Assembly (NCBI RefSeq): GCF_016093545.1
Contig: NZ_JADKYX010000010.1
Span: 62,001 to 126,000 of the forward strand
DNA length: 64,000 nucleotides
DNA from: Massilia rhizosphaerae
GTDB lineage: Bacteria; Pseudomonadota; Gammaproteobacteria; Burkholderiales; Burkholderiaceae_D
Direction of reading: 5' to 3'
In this document: in pieces, positions 1 to 10,702 of the stretch
Position numbering within the stretch: position 1 is the first letter of the stretch
Layout of the letters: each line of letters begins with the position of its first letter
Notes under the pieces: generated by a model
Seen by the model: the letters and a program-made list of their open reading frames with translations, nothing else
Database searches by the model: none
What the model was told of the DNA's origin: nothing
Translations under genes and position numbers: made by a program

Positions 1-36
1 TGTCATAAAAACACTACCTGATCATCGGGGGAGACA

Positions 37-3000
37 ATGAGGAACTTCCAGAAGACCGCAATCGCGGCAGCGGTCGCACACGTGGCCGTCTTTTCCAGCG
101 CGGCGGCATGGGCCCAGACGACCGGCGACACCACCGCGCCTGCGACCGAAAGCGCGGCGCCGAACGTCGTCCACATCAGCGGCCAGCGCGCCGCGCTGCA
201 GTCGGCGCAGAAAATCAAGCAGGATGCCGATGAAGTCGTCGACTCGATCGTCGCCGAAGACATCGGCAAGCTGCCGGACCGCTCGGTCACCGAGGTGCTG
301 CAGCGTATCGCCGGCGTCACCATCGACCGCAACATGGCGGGCGACCCGAACCGCCAGTCGGTCGAAGGTTCCGGCGTGTCGGTGCGCGGCCTGACCTACG
401 TACGTTCGGAAATCAACGGCCGCGACGCGTTCTCGGCCGGCGGCGGCCGTTCGCTCGGCTTCGCCGACGTGGCACCTGAGCTGATGGCCGGCGTCGACGT
501 CTACAAGAACCCGTCCGCGGAACAGATCGAAGGCGCCGTCGCGGGCCTCGTCAATCTGCGCACGGCCATGCCGTTCGACTACAAGGGCTTCAAGGGCTCG
601 ATGGGTTTGTCGGAAACCTACTCCACCCTGCGCAAGGGCGCGCCGTCCCCGACCGGCACCATCCTGCTGTCGAACCGCTGGAAGACGTCGCTCGGCGAAT
701 TCGGCGCCCTGGTCGACTTCGCGAAGGCGAAAAGCCCGACGCGCTCGGACGGCGTGGGCGTCGACCCGTACTGGCCGCACGTGAACTCGACGGACCCGGC
801 CCTGTACGACCGTTCCAAGACCCAGTGGATCCCGCTCGGCGTGGGCTATCGCTCGCAGGCGTTCGACCGCACCCGCCGCGGCGACTACGCAGCGTTCCAG
901 TGGCGTCCGAACAAGGACCTGACGGCCAGCCTGACCTACTTCAAGACCCGCTACAAGGAAGACCTGGACGAGCACGTCGTCGCCTCGTCCGAGGACAAGT
1001 GGTACCAGCAGGTCGCCAGCGCCGACTCGGTCTTCAACAGCAACGGCGCGTTCCAGAGCGGCACGATCTCGAACCCGACGTATGGCGGCTCGCCGTTCAA
1101 CAGCTCGCAGCGCATCAACACGCGTGAATCGAGCACGCGCGACATCTCGGCGAACGTGCAATGGCGCGTGACCCCTGACCTGACCTGGACCAACGACGTC
1201 CAGCACGTCCACTCGACGACCGAGGGCTTCGACGCCGACGTGTCGACCGGCTTCATCATGCCGAACCAGACGATGGACATGACCGGCCGCGTCCCGCAGA
1301 TCACCCTCGGCTCGCCGGCCTACATGGCGGACCCGAACAACTACTACTGGGCCTACACCCAGGAAGCGCTGGACCACGCCACGGCCAGCCAGACGGCCTG
1401 GAAGTCCGACGTCCGCTACACGTTCGACAACCCGGTGCTGCGCGACGTCCGCTTCGGCGTGCGCATGGCCAACCGCGAAGGCGTCAACAACAAGGCCATG
1501 CCGTTCTATAACTGGCAGGCCATCACCTTCCCGTGGATGGAAGGCTGGCAGATCAACCACGTCGCCCGCCTGGGTGATCCGCGCTTCGCCGGCGGCGCGT
1601 CGCTGCAGCAGATCGACAACTTCTTCGGCGGCAAATACAACCTGCCGCCGATGCTGTTCGCCGACGCGTCGATGGTGCGCGGCTTCCCGGACCAGTGGGC
1701 CAAGATCCACGCCTACCACGACGTGCTGTGCGCGGAAAAGGGTTCGACCTGCTCGCCGTGGGTGCCGTCGAGCTTCAACGACCCGGCCTCCGTCAACTCG
1801 CAGAACGAGAAGACCCGCGCGGCGTACGGCCAGCTGCGCTTCGGCTGGGACGACCTGAAGTACCCGGTCGACGGCAACATCGGCCTGCGCTACGTGAGAA
1901 CCAAGGACGTCGGCAGCGGCTACGTTTCGTTCACGCCGCCGACCGTGAACCTGCCCACGGACGGCACGGCCGTGTCCGGCCAGGAAAACCTGGTCAACAT
2001 CGCGAAGTTCGCGCAGCAGATGTCGGAGACCAATTCGTACAACAACTGGTTGCCGAGCCTGAACCTGCGCCTGAAGTACAGCGACAAGCTGCAGTTCCGC
2101 TTCGCCCTGGCCAAGGCGATGTCGCGCCCGGACTTCGGCCAGTTGCAGGTGCAGACGACCTTGTCCGCCCAGACCCTGCAGACGCTCACCAAGGACGCCA
2201 ACGGCAACACGACCGCGGTCCACTTCGACGGCACGAGCCTGAACGGCAACAGCAACGGCAACGCCATGCTGAAGCCGACCACGTCGACCAACGTCGACCT
2301 GACCGCCGAGTGGTACTTCGCCAAGGCCGGTTCGCTGACCTTCGCGCTGTTCAACAAGGACATCAAGGACATCATCACGACGCAGTCCTATGACTACGTG
2401 GCGAACGACGTCAACGGCAAGCCGCAGACCTTCGTGGTGACCGGTCCGGTCAACGGCGCCAAGGGCTTCGCCCGCGGTTTCGAGATCGCCCACCAGCAGT
2501 ACTACGATTTCGTCCCCGACTGGCTGAAGGGCATCGGCACGCAGGCCAGCTGGACCTACGTGTCGAGCCGCCAGACGCTGAACCATCCGGTGTTCTCCGC
2601 ATGGTGCCAGGGTAACGACGCCGCGTCGAACTACAACCTGTTCATCAACGGCTGCGACACCGACGGCCGCGCGTTCGGCAACACCCCGATGCAAGGCCTG
2701 TCGCGTCACACGATCAACCTCGCGGTCATGTACGAACAGCACGGCCTGTCGATGCGCCTCGCGTACAACTGGCGTTCGCGTTACCTGCTGGGCGTGACCC
2801 AGTGGGGCAGCCGCGGCAACAACGGCTTGAACACGAATCCGGACGCGCCGGCCGGCAAGTACCTGATCCCGACGACGACGAACGACCAGGCGTTCGGCCT
2901 GCCGCTGTACCAGGCGCCGTACGGCCAGCTGGACGGTTCGATCTTCTACGACTTCACGGACAAGTTCCGCGTCGGCCTGGAAGCGACCAACCTGACCAAC

Positions 3001-3102
3001 GCCTACACGCGCCAGATCATGCAGCAGCACGCGGGCGACTTCACCCGCCAGGTCTTCATGAGCGGTCCGCGCTACACGCTGCTGGCACAGTACTCGTTCT
3101 GA
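37..3102 (+). CDS. TonB-dependent receptor, probable xylo-oligosaccharide importer
   Basis: This is a 1021-residue outer-membrane active transporter that would bring oligosaccharides into the periplasm using TonB energy. A Sec signal peptide ends near residue 27 (AAAWAQ). A possible TonB box (VVHISGQ) lies near residues 44-50, the plug runs to about residue 175, and a long barrel ends in YSF with a terminal aromatic residue. The length and plug sequence resemble the large Xanthomonas/Caulobacter carbohydrate receptors. The start has a strong ribosome site (GGGGGAG, 3 nt before ATG). The substrate is not readable from sequence; xylan fragments are inferred from the neighbouring xylanase and Weimberg genes. 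The promoter lies outside the window or in its first 36 bases. Confidence 0.93.
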   Translation: MRNFQKTAIAAAVAHVAVFSSAAAWAQTTGDTTAPATESAAPNVVHISGQRAALQSAQKIKQDADEVVDSIVAEDIGKLPDRSVTEVLQRIAGVTIDRNMAGDPNRQSVEGSGVSVRGLTYVRSEINGRDAFSAGGGRSLGFADVAPELMAGVDVYKNPSAEQIEGAVAGLVNLRTAMPFDYKGFKGSMGLSETYSTLRKGAPSPTGTILLSNRWKTSLGEFGALVDFAKAKSPTRSDGVGVDPYWPHVNSTDPALYDRSKTQWIPLGVGYRSQAFDRTRRGDYAAFQWRPNKDLTASLTYFKTRYKEDLDEHVVASSEDKWYQQVASADSVFNSNGAFQSGTISNPTYGGSPFNSSQRINTRESSTRDISANVQWRVTPDLTWTNDVQHVHSTTEGFDADVSTGFIMPNQTMDMTGRVPQITLGSPAYMADPNNYYWAYTQEALDHATASQTAWKSDVRYTFDNPVLRDVRFGVRMANREGVNNKAMPFYNWQAITFPWMEGWQINHVARLGDPRFAGGASLQQIDNFFGGKYNLPPMLFADASMVRGFPDQWAKIHAYHDVLCAEKGSTCSPWVPSSFNDPASVNSQNEKTRAAYGQLRFGWDDLKYPVDGNIGLRYVRTKDVGSGYVSFTPPTVNLPTDGTAVSGQENLVNIAKFAQQMSETNSYNNWLPSLNLRLKYSDKLQFRFALAKAMSRPDFGQLQVQTTLSAQTLQTLTKDANGNTTAVHFDGTSLNGNSNGNAMLKPTTSTNVDLTAEWYFAKAGSLTFALFNKDIKDIITTQSYDYVANDVNGKPQTFVVTGPVNGAKGFARGFEIAHQQYYDFVPDWLKGIGTQASWTYVSSRQTLNHPVFSAWCQGNDAASNYNLFINGCDTDGRAFGNTPMQGLSRHTINLAVMYEQHGLSMRLAYNWRSRYLLGVTQWGSRGNNGLNTNPDAPAGKYLIPTTTNDQAFGLPLYQAPYGQLDGSIFYDFTDKFRVGLEATNLTNAYTRQIMQQHAGDFTRQVFMSGPRYTLLAQYSF

Positions 3103-3108
3103 TGAGCC

Positions 3109-3130
3109 GATTCCCGCGCCAACGGGAATC
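3109..3130 (+). other. Stem-loop just after the receptor stop codon
   Basis: GATTCCCG and CGGGAATC form a perfect 8-bp stem around a 6-nt loop, 6 nt after the TonB receptor stop. No T-run follows, so it is not a classical terminator. It could protect the receptor mRNA 3' end or be a protein site. Confidence 0.45.
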
Positions 3131-3174
3131 CGCGTGATTCGATACAATTAGCGTTCGATCGCACCGCACCGCAC

Positions 3175-3215
3175 CGCCGCCGCGGCCGACAAGGCCACGG
3201 CGGCGCTTTTTTTTT
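3175..3215 (+). terminator. Intrinsic terminator between receptor and dehydrogenase genes
   Basis: A 13-bp GC-rich stem with one mismatch (3175-3187 with 3193-3205) closes a GACAA loop and is followed by nine T residues at 3207-3215. It should end receptor transcription. It sits only 21 nt before the next start codon, so the downstream dehydrogenase is either expressed by readthrough or attenuated here. Confidence 0.85.
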
Positions 3216-3236
3216 AAAGACAGACAAGGAGCCCTC

Positions 3237-4817
3237 ATGAACATCCAAGGCGAAATGATCATCGGTAACCAGGCCGTGCGCGGCAGCGCCGCGACGCTGC
3301 GCGCCTTCAATCCGGCCACGCGTGCCGAGATCGAACCCGTGTTCGGCGCGGCCACCATGGACGACCTCGCGGCCGCCTGCCTGCTCGCCGAACAAGCGTT
3401 CGACGCGTACCGCGACGTGCCGCTCGAGCAGCGCGCCCGCTTCCTCGAAACCATCGCCGACCGCATCATGGACATCGGTCCGCTGCTGATCGAGCGCGCC
3501 GGCGCCGAATCCGGCCTGCCGGCCGCGCGCCTGGAAGGCGAACGGGGACGCACGTGCAACCAGCTGCGCCTGTTCGCCAAGGTCGTGCGCGACGGGCACT
3601 TCCTGGAAGCGACGCTCGATGCCGCCCTGCCCCAGCGCACGCCGCCGCGCCCCGACCTGCGCATGCGCAAGATCGGCCTGGGCCCGGTCGCCGTGTTCGG
3701 CGCCTCCAACTTCCCGCTCGCGTTTTCCGTCGCCGGCGGCGACACCGCCTCCGCGCTGGCCGCCGGCTGCCCCGTCGTCGTGAAGGCCCACAACGCCCAC
3801 CTGGGCACGTCGGAACTGGTCGCCAAGGCCATCCGCCAGGCCGCGCAAGACTGCGGCATGCCGGAAGGGACCTTCTCCATGCTGATCGGCACCGGCTTCG
3901 AGATCGGCCAAGCGCTCGTGTCGCACCCGGCCATCAAGGCCGTCGGCTTCACGGGCTCGCGCGCGGGCGGCCTCGCGCTCGTGAATGCGGCGGGCGCGCG
4001 CAAGGAACCGATCCCGGTCTACGCCGAGATGAGCAGCATTAACCCGTTCTTCCTGCTGCCGGGCGCGCTGGCCGCCGGCGGCGCCAAGTTGGCGCAAGGC
4101 TTCGTCGATTCGCTCACCATGGGCGTGGGCCAGTTCTGCACGAACCCGGGCCTCGTGATCGGCCTCGCGGGCACGGCGCTGGACGTGTTCCGCACGGCCG
4201 CGACGGAAGCCCTGGCCGCCAAGGGCGCGGGCACGATGCTCACGGCCGGCATCCACCAGACCTATGTCGACGCCGTCGCGCGCCGCTCGCGTCTGGCCGG
4301 CGTGGAACTGGTCGCACAAGGCAGCGCCGATGGCTGCGGCTGCGCCGCCCAGGCCGCGCTGTACCAGGCCGACGCCGCGACCTTCCTCGCCAACAGCGCG
4401 CTGGAAGAAGAGATTTTCGGCCCGACCTCGCTGATCGTCGCCTGCAAGGACGAGGGCGAACTGCTGGAAGTGGCGCGCCACGTCGAGGGCCAGTTGACGG
4501 CCACGATCCACGCCACCGCGGCCGACCGCGACCTGGCGGCCAGGCTGATGCCGCCCCTGGAGCGCAAGGCCGGCCGTATCCTGTTCAACGGCTTCCCGAC
4601 CGGCGTCGAAGTGTGCCACGCGATGGTCCACGGCGGCCCGTTCCCGGCCACGTCCGATAGCCGCACCACGTCGGTGGGCGCCACGGCCATCGACCGTTTC
4701 CTGCGTCCGGTGTGCTACCAGGACGTGCCGGCGGACCTGCTGCCGGAGGCGCTGCGCGACGACAATCCGCTGGGCCTCGTGCGCATGGTGGACGGCACGC
4801 TGCAAGCCGCGCGCTGA
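3237..4817 (+). CDS. 2-oxoglutarate-semialdehyde dehydrogenase (NADP+), last Weimberg step
   Basis: A 526-residue aldehyde dehydrogenase that would oxidise 2-oxoglutarate semialdehyde (2,5-dioxopentanoate) to 2-oxoglutarate. The catalytic cysteine is C301 in GQFCTNPG, and GFTGSRAGG matches the cofactor-loop region. The EMSSINPFF segment and overall length fit the sugar-acid KGSADH subgroup rather than betaine or acetaldehyde enzymes. The start has AAGGAG 5 nt before ATG. It is the missing final enzyme for the xylX/B/C/D operon at 10703-15363, and the same product is reached from glucarate (dehydratase at 31483). It is called xylA in the Caulobacter scheme; that symbol is left out because it also denotes xylose isomerase. 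Confidence 0.9.
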   Translation: MNIQGEMIIGNQAVRGSAATLRAFNPATRAEIEPVFGAATMDDLAAACLLAEQAFDAYRDVPLEQRARFLETIADRIMDIGPLLIERAGAESGLPAARLEGERGRTCNQLRLFAKVVRDGHFLEATLDAALPQRTPPRPDLRMRKIGLGPVAVFGASNFPLAFSVAGGDTASALAAGCPVVVKAHNAHLGTSELVAKAIRQAAQDCGMPEGTFSMLIGTGFEIGQALVSHPAIKAVGFTGSRAGGLALVNAAGARKEPIPVYAEMSSINPFFLLPGALAAGGAKLAQGFVDSLTMGVGQFCTNPGLVIGLAGTALDVFRTAATEALAAKGAGTMLTAGIHQTYVDAVARRSRLAGVELVAQGSADGCGCAAQAALYQADAATFLANSALEEEIFGPTSLIVACKDEGELLEVARHVEGQLTATIHATAADRDLAARLMPPLERKAGRILFNGFPTGVEVCHAMVHGGPFPATSDSRTTSVGATAIDRFLRPVCYQDVPADLLPEALRDDNPLGLVRMVDGTLQAAR

Positions 4818-4830
4818 GCGCGCAGGGCCT

Positions 4831-5652
4831 TCAGCTGCCGCTGTCCGGGGCGAACTCCCGCCCCAGTTCGGGCATCGCCCGCTTCAGTTCCGCTTCGACC
4901 ATGCGCGCGAAATACGCGGCGCCCTTGCTGCCCAGGTGCGTGCGGTCGAACGCGGTCCTGGGCCCGGACGGCGGCTGGACGTGTTCCGGCACGGACGCGC
5001 CGACGCCGGACGTCCCCGGCAGCACGGCCGGCGCGGTCCAGCCGGCGGGACGGGGCGCAACGGCCAGCGTGTCCGCCTCGTCCTGGCCCATCGCCTGGAC
5101 GGCCGCATGGCTGTCGGCGTTCAGGTCGAGCACGGGCACGTGCTCCCGCGCCGCCACCTTCAGCACCGCGTCCGCCCACGGCCGCAGGTTGTTCTCGAGC
5201 CGGCCGGCGACGAACGTGCGGCGCGTCAGCGGCGTCACGAGGATGGGCACGCCGCCCAGCGCCTTGACCTCGCGGGCATAGCGCGCCATGTTGGCAGGGA
5301 ATTCCGTCGCCAGGTCCGTGCTGTGTCCCGGCTTGCCCGGCTGGTCGTTGTGGCCGAACTGGATCAGCACATAGGTCGCCCGGTACGCGCTGCCGCCGCG
5401 CAGCAAGCCTTCCACTTCGTCCCAGCGCCCTTCGCGACGAAAACTGGCCGAACTGCGGCCGGGACTCGCCAGGTTGAGGCAGGTGTCGGCGCCGACCAGC
5501 CGGTCGCATAACGCATTCCCATAACCGCTCCGCTTCGCCACCGTCGAGTCCCCGACGAGGATGAAGCGCGCGGGCTTCTCCGCGCCGGCATGGGCGCCGG
5601 CGGCCAGGACGGACAGGCCGAACGCCAATCCCACTGCAAATATACTGCGCAT
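4831..5652 (-). CDS. Secreted SGNH acetylesterase, rhamnogalacturonan acetylesterase type
   Basis: A 273-residue exported esterase that would remove O-acetyl groups from pectin or hemicellulose side chains. A signal peptide covers about residues 1-22. SGNH block I is VGDST with S36 as nucleophile, block III is GHND, and block V is DRTHLG, giving the Asp and His of the catalytic triad. These spacings fit the RGAE-like family. An AAGGAG site lies 5 nt before ATG. It is last in a minus-strand run after GH2 and GH115, 15 nt from GH115, which suggests co-transcription for debranching the same polymer. Whether the substrate is pectin or acetyl-xylan cannot be decided from sequence. Confidence 0.85.
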   Translation of the reverse strand: MRSIFAVGLAFGLSVLAAGAHAGAEKPARFILVGDSTVAKRSGYGNALCDRLVGADTCLNLASPGRSSASFRREGRWDEVEGLLRGGSAYRATYVLIQFGHNDQPGKPGHSTDLATEFPANMARYAREVKALGGVPILVTPLTRRTFVAGRLENNLRPWADAVLKVAAREHVPVLDLNADSHAAVQAMGQDEADTLAVAPRPAGWTAPAVLPGTSGVGASVPEHVQPPSGPRTAFDRTHLGSKGAAYFARMVEAELKRAMPELGREFAPDSGS

Positions 5653-5667
5653 GCTGCTCCTTTCAGA

Positions 5668-8466
5668 TCAATGATTCAGGTCGATGCCGCGCGGCGCGCC
5701 ATAGAATGCCGGTGCGCCGTCGAGCACGACGTCGATCCGGTCCAGCACCACGCCCGGATCCAGCGCATACACCTTGAGCGTGTGCCGTCCCGGCCGCAGC
5801 CGCGCCAGCGCGGCCGTCCGCACCGCGCTGTTGGACAGCACGTTGCGCTTCCATTCGTCGCTGCGGCCGCGCGTCGTGTAATCGGCCACGGCGACGGGAC
5901 CGCCATCGAGGCTGTAGGCGATCCGCACGCGGCCATCGCCGGCCAGCGGATGCTCCGGCAGGGCCACGAGGCGCAAGGTGGCGCCGCCATCCGTCGTCGT
6001 GTCGAACGCGTACGCCAGCGGCGCGGCGCCGCCCAGGTGATCCGGCGCGCGCGGGCGCAGGTCCAGGCGCGCGCGCATCGCGCGGCCGCTGCTGCCCAGG
6101 CCCGGCTGCAACTCCCAGTCGGGCTGCGCGGCCGCGCTGCCGGCCGCCATGCTGACGATGTGCCCGTGCTCGGCCGGTACGCCTGCGGCGCCGCGCGGCT
6201 CCAGGCGCAGGTTCACGCGCAGGTCGCGCCCGCCGCAGCGGAAGGCGACTGCCGGGTCGTCCGATCCGTCGTAGCGGAGGACGATGCGCTGCTCGAAGCC
6301 GTTGACGGCATCGAGCGTGCCGGTGCGCCGTGCAGTCGCGATGCCACGCGCGCCGTCCAGCACGCGCCAGTCCGCGGCCGCGCCGCCGCGTGCCGACAGG
6401 GTCACGGCGGCCGTCGCCGGCACGCCCTTCACGAACGCCAGGCGGTCCGCATCCGCGGAATACGGGAACGGGTAGACGATGCCGCAGCCCTTGCCGCCGT
6501 TCACGGCATACGACGGCCACACGGGTTCCGCGAACACGGGCAGGCGGCGCGGCGCCATGTCCATGATGCCGCGCCATTTGCCGCCCGCGAGGCCGTTGTA
6601 GGCCGCCGTGTCGGCCACCAGCCGGGCATGCGCGCGCCGCGCGTCGTCCACGAGATGCTGGGCGGACGGCCGCCCCTGGCGCGCCGCTTCGGCGGCCAGG
6701 TCGAGGTCCAGGATGCGCGCGTTCAGGCCGGCCGCCGAGTGCACGGGATACGCCACCAATTCGAAATACGCGTCGCGCAGCTCGAAGGGCACGCGCTGCG
6801 CCAGCGCGTCGGCGGCGGCCGCGAGCGCCGTGTAGCGTTCGAGCCGCCGTACGCCCTCCTCGCCGCCGGACCCCATATAGGCCGTGCGCCGGTTCGGCGT
6901 GATGGGCTCGACCTGGCCGAAGCCCATGAATTCGGGACGGCGCTCCCACGCCAGGTCGTAGTAATCGCGCAGGATGCGGGCCACGCCGGCGCCCACGTCC
7001 GGGCCGAACTGCGCCGTGCTCCACGCGTCCAGGTGGCGTTGCGGGTCCCGGTCCAGCTGGCGTGCGTCGAACGCGGCGTCGAGGAAGTACTGGACGAGGT
7101 ATTCCGCCGGCTTGATGTCGCCCACGTTCACGACCCACAGCTTGCGCGCGCCCGCGGCCCAGGCGCGCTGCAACTGGTCGCGGATCAGCGCCGGATGCGT
7201 CGTCCCCAGCCACAGGTAGTCGTGCGGACGGCCCCAGTACGAGATGTGGTAATAGATGCCCGCGCCGCCCGTCCGGCGGCGTTCGTCCGCGTCGCTCAGC
7301 TGGTGCAGGTAGCCGTAGTTATCGTCCGGCCAGACCAGGGTGACGTCGTCCGGCACCCGCATCCCCGCCTTGTACAGGTCGAGCACTTCCTTGTACAGGG
7401 TCAGCGCCTGCGGCACGCCGGCGGCCGGGCGCCCGAGGCTGTGCGCGAGAATGCCGCGCTGCAGACGGATCGCGTCCTCGGTGGCGGCGCGCGCCTGCTC
7501 GGGCGTCGCGGCGCCTTCCAGCGCCGAGTCGTGCACGCCGCGCAGGCCGACCGAATACACGTTCTCGCCGTCCTTCACCTCGTCCACGCGGCGGCGCCAG
7601 TAGTCCGCCATCGCCGCGCGGTTGGTGAAGAAGTTGAATGGTCCGTCCTTGCGGCTGTCCCATTCGCGCACGTTGTTGCGCATCATGGGTTCCGCATGCG
7701 ACGTCCCGACGACGATCGCATAGTCCGCCGCGGTGCGGGCATTGCCGTCGATCTGGTAGAACGGCTTCGTGGATTCGTGCATGGCCGGCCAGATCAGGTT
7801 CGCCTTCAGGCGCCACATCAGCTCGAAGATGTGCGCATACGTGGCCGGGCCGATGTCTCCCGCCGGGTCGTGCGCGGCCGCCCAGGGCTGCAGGCCCCAG
7901 TCCTCGTCGTTCAGGAAGATGCCGCGGTACTGGACCGACGGCGCGGCCGACAGGCGCACCGCGCCGTCGACGGCAGGATGCGTGTTGCGGCGCGGCGCCA
8001 CGTCGGCCCACCATTCCCACGCGGAGACGCCCAGCTCGCGGCCGATGTCCACCACGCCGTACACGGCCCCGCGCACGTCCGAGCCGGCGACGAGCAGGAT
8101 GCGCCGTCCGGCGCCGTCGCGCACGGCGGCCCGCACATAGCGCTCCCACTGGCCGCGCAGCGGCCGCAGGTCGACGCCGCCCTCGCGCGCGATGCGCTGC
8201 ACGGCGGGCGACGCCGCGGTGCCGACGACGACGCACACCTGCGAACACGCGGCCAGGTCGTCCTTTGCTGCCGCGTCCACGCCGGACACCGCCCGCAGGT
8301 CGTGCCGCAACATCGCGGCCGCCAGCCCGAGTGTCTTGCCGCCGCCGTCGTGGACGATGACGGGCGGCGCGCCCGCCGGCGCCAGATCGAACGGCGCCGC
8401 GCCGGCACGCGAGGCCAGGAACGCGCAAAGCAGGACGAGAGACCGGATGGATATCGGCATAGGCAT
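5668..8466 (-). CDS. GH115 alpha-glucuronidase (first copy)
   Basis: A large exported glycosidase (932 residues from the ATG at 8466) that would remove 4-O-methyl-glucuronic acid from internal and terminal xylose units of xylan. Family-like segments are YRGIFLNDED, WPDDNYG and GGAGIYYH, followed by a C-terminal beta-rich region. The reading frame extends upstream to a GTG at 8505. The ATG at 8466 or 8460 is preferred because it gives a compact signal peptide ending ASRAGA; no good ribosome site supports any of the three. A paralogue is at 27232-30093. The gene lies between GH2 and the acetylesterase. Confidence 0.9.
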   Translation of the reverse strand: MPMPISIRSLVLLCAFLASRAGAAPFDLAPAGAPPVIVHDGGGKTLGLAAAMLRHDLRAVSGVDAAAKDDLAACSQVCVVVGTAASPAVQRIAREGGVDLRPLRGQWERYVRAAVRDGAGRRILLVAGSDVRGAVYGVVDIGRELGVSAWEWWADVAPRRNTHPAVDGAVRLSAAPSVQYRGIFLNDEDWGLQPWAAAHDPAGDIGPATYAHIFELMWRLKANLIWPAMHESTKPFYQIDGNARTAADYAIVVGTSHAEPMMRNNVREWDSRKDGPFNFFTNRAAMADYWRRRVDEVKDGENVYSVGLRGVHDSALEGAATPEQARAATEDAIRLQRGILAHSLGRPAAGVPQALTLYKEVLDLYKAGMRVPDDVTLVWPDDNYGYLHQLSDADERRRTGGAGIYYHISYWGRPHDYLWLGTTHPALIRDQLQRAWAAGARKLWVVNVGDIKPAEYLVQYFLDAAFDARQLDRDPQRHLDAWSTAQFGPDVGAGVARILRDYYDLAWERRPEFMGFGQVEPITPNRRTAYMGSGGEEGVRRLERYTALAAAADALAQRVPFELRDAYFELVAYPVHSAAGLNARILDLDLAAEAARQGRPSAQHLVDDARRAHARLVADTAAYNGLAGGKWRGIMDMAPRRLPVFAEPVWPSYAVNGGKGCGIVYPFPYSADADRLAFVKGVPATAAVTLSARGGAAADWRVLDGARGIATARRTGTLDAVNGFEQRIVLRYDGSDDPAVAFRCGGRDLRVNLRLEPRGAAGVPAEHGHIVSMAAGSAAAQPDWELQPGLGSSGRAMRARLDLRPRAPDHLGGAAPLAYAFDTTTDGGATLRLVALPEHPLAGDGRVRIAYSLDGGPVAVADYTTRGRSDEWKRNVLSNSAVRTAALARLRPGRHTLKVYALDPGVVLDRIDVVLDGAPAFYGAPRGIDLNH

Positions 8467-8584
8467 CGGGAACCGGAAGGACGACGAAGCGGGAAAGAAC
8501 AGCACTCTACGCCGTTGCGCCTTGTCGTCCTATCCCGAAATGCGCGTGCAGGCATGCCGAATTCGGATATGCCCGGCGCCGGCC

Positions 8585-10645
8585 TCAGTGCGCGTCCGGC
8601 ACGAGCGTCCACTCGACGCTGTCGGCCAAGGCGCCCGCCCGCGCCTCGATCCGGTTCGCGCCCGGCGCCAGGTGTACCGGCCAGCGCGCGATGTGGTCGT
8701 CGACGGTCCGCTCGCCGAGGTCGACGCCGTTCACGGCGAGGCGCACGCGCGGCTGGTTGCTGTACACCTTGACCTCGGCGTCCGCGTGCGTGCGCCGCAC
8801 GGCGCGGCGCGACGTGACGTGCACCATCGGCTTGTGCGACCAGTTGGCCTGGTACCAGTAATACGCGTCCTTGCGGACCGTGCGGTCCATGCTGACGAGG
8901 CCCTTGTCGTTGACGCCCCGCCCGTCGCCTTCGTTGCGGCCGCTGGACGCGAAATCGAAACCCGTCCACACGAAGCTCGCCCACAGCCACGGCGTCGCCT
9001 CGATCTGGCGCCACGCCGCTTCGTGGTACAGCGCCTGGTACTGCTCCGGATGCCAGTGGCTGGCCGCCACCGGCCGCCGCGGCGGGTCTTCCTGTTGCCG
9101 GTTGCTTCCGCCGGCCCCGTATTCGCTGAGCGCCTCGGGCGTGTGCGGGCGCAGCGCGTGGTTGGACGCGAGGAACGGCGCGAGATCCGCGAATTCCTTG
9201 TCGTACCAGCCGAAATACACATTGGACGCGATCGCGTCGGTATGCATCGCCTGCGGCCCGTCGATCGGCGCGCAGCAGTTCGCGTACACGGTCGGCCGGC
9301 TGGCGTCCTCGTCGTGCACGAGGCGCTGCATCGCGTCTAGCACGCGCGCGCTGACGGCGTCCACCTTGTAGATCTCGTTGCCGAGGCCCCATACGAACAC
9401 GGACGGGTGATTGAAGTTCTGGCGCACCAGTTCGCGCGCCTGCTGGGCCGCGTTGGCCAGGAACGCGTCGCTCGCGCCCACCTCGGACGTCAGCGGCAGC
9501 TCGGTCCAGACCAGGAAACCCTTGCGGTCCGCCAGCGCGTAACTGTGCTCGTCGTGCTGGTAGTGGGCGAAACGCAGGCCCGTCACGCCCAGCTCGTCGA
9601 GGATGCGGTAGTCCGCGTCGACGTCCGCATCCGACACCGCCACACCCTTGCCCGGCGCGTAGGTCAGGTGCACGTTGACGCCATGGACACGGTACGGCCG
9701 CCCGTTCAGCAGCAGGCCCTTGTCCGCGTCCAGGCGCACGGTCCGCACGCCCGCTTCAATCTCCACGCGGTCGAGCGGCGCCCCGCCCGCGGCCGGCGCG
9801 ACGGTCACGTCGCTCGTGTACAAATATGGGTCGTCGACGCCCTGCCACAGATGGGGCGCGGCCAGCACCGCGTCCATCTCCACCGGCACGACGTCGCCGG
9901 CCGGCAGCACCACGGCACGCCGCGCCGTCGCCACGACCTTGCCCGCCGCGTCGCGCAGGCGGGCCGCGACGACCACCCGCGCCGCGCCCGCCCGCTCGTT
10001 CGCCACGCGCACGCGCCAGTGCAGGCCCGCGCGCGCGGCCGTCACCGCCGGCGTGCTGAAATAGACGCCCGGGCCGCCGGCGTCCAGCATGTCGACGTGC
10101 ACGTCGGCCGTCGTCACCAGGCGCACGCGCCGATACAGGCCGCCGTACAAAGTGTAGTCGCCGCCCAGCGGCGCGACGTCCGGGTGGCGCGCGTTGTCGA
10201 CCCGCACCAGCAAGGCGTTCGCGCCCGGTTGCAGGCGGTCCGTGACGTCGAAGCGGAAGCGCGCGAAGCCGCCTTCGTGGCGCCCGACGTGCGCGCCGTT
10301 CAGCCACACGTCCGTCGCGAGCGCGGCGCCGTCGAATTCGAGATAGGTGCGGCCGTGGCCCGCCGGCGGCGCCGCGATCGTGCGCCGATACCAGCCGGGT
10401 CCGCGATACGGATGCGCCGTCGTGGCGTCGTCCGCGTTGAACGTGTGCGGCAGACGGACGGGCGTCCAGCTGCCTGGCGCGGGCGCGAAGGCGTCCGGCG
10501 CATCCCCTTTGATGAACTCCCAGCCGTCGTCCAGCGCGGCTACGGCGCGCGGCGCCGGCGCCGGCGCGCCATGGGCCACCGCCATCCAGGTGAAAGCCAG
10601 GCCCACGGCAAGGGCCCGGCACAGGCGAATCGCGAAACTGCGCAT
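8585..10645 (-). CDS. GH2 glycosidase (beta-galactosidase/beta-glucuronidase family)
   Basis: A 686-residue exported exo-glycosidase. A signal peptide ends at AVAHGA. The order is an N-terminal sugar-binding domain (YRGPGWYRR, DVWLNGAHVG), an immunoglobulin-like domain, then the TIM barrel. The acid/base Glu is in VWGLGNEI and the probable nucleophile Glu is in LSEYGAGG. The short single-barrel architecture lacks the large C-terminal domains of LacZ. The substrate is uncertain: beta-galactosides or beta-glucuronides on hemicellulose side chains are both possible. It is the first gene of the minus-strand block with GH115 and the esterase, and is separated from the upstream xyl operon by a terminator. 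Confidence 0.87.
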   Translation of the reverse strand: MRSFAIRLCRALAVGLAFTWMAVAHGAPAPAPRAVAALDDGWEFIKGDAPDAFAPAPGSWTPVRLPHTFNADDATTAHPYRGPGWYRRTIAAPPAGHGRTYLEFDGAALATDVWLNGAHVGRHEGGFARFRFDVTDRLQPGANALLVRVDNARHPDVAPLGGDYTLYGGLYRRVRLVTTADVHVDMLDAGGPGVYFSTPAVTAARAGLHWRVRVANERAGAARVVVAARLRDAAGKVVATARRAVVLPAGDVVPVEMDAVLAAPHLWQGVDDPYLYTSDVTVAPAAGGAPLDRVEIEAGVRTVRLDADKGLLLNGRPYRVHGVNVHLTYAPGKGVAVSDADVDADYRILDELGVTGLRFAHYQHDEHSYALADRKGFLVWTELPLTSEVGASDAFLANAAQQARELVRQNFNHPSVFVWGLGNEIYKVDAVSARVLDAMQRLVHDEDASRPTVYANCCAPIDGPQAMHTDAIASNVYFGWYDKEFADLAPFLASNHALRPHTPEALSEYGAGGSNRQQEDPPRRPVAASHWHPEQYQALYHEAAWRQIEATPWLWASFVWTGFDFASSGRNEGDGRGVNDKGLVSMDRTVRKDAYYWYQANWSHKPMVHVTSRRAVRRTHADAEVKVYSNQPRVRLAVNGVDLGERTVDDHIARWPVHLAPGANRIEARAGALADSVEWTLVPDAH

Positions 10646-10658
10646 GCGTGTATCCGTT

Positions 10659-10684
10659 AAAAAAAAGGGCCCGCGAACGGGCCC
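10659..10684 (-). terminator. Intrinsic terminator of the xyl operon
   Basis: On the minus strand GGGCCCG and CGGGCCC form a 7-bp stem with a TTCG loop, followed by eight T residues. It lies 18 nt after the xylD stop codon and just before the GH2 start, closing the GH3-xylXBCD transcript. Confidence 0.9.
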
Positions 10685-10702
10685 TCGTGACGATCGTGAC
10701 GA

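Noticed and set aside
22..3147. Very long open frame antisense to the TonB receptor, and similar long antisense frames opposite most genes
   Set aside because: High GC content removes stop codons from shadow frames. Their translations are Arg/Ala/Val/Gly-rich without domains, and the sense frames encode clear families.
8467..8505. GTG start at 8505 for the first GH115
   Set aside because: It adds 13 residues that spoil the signal peptide, and there is no ribosome site in front of it.
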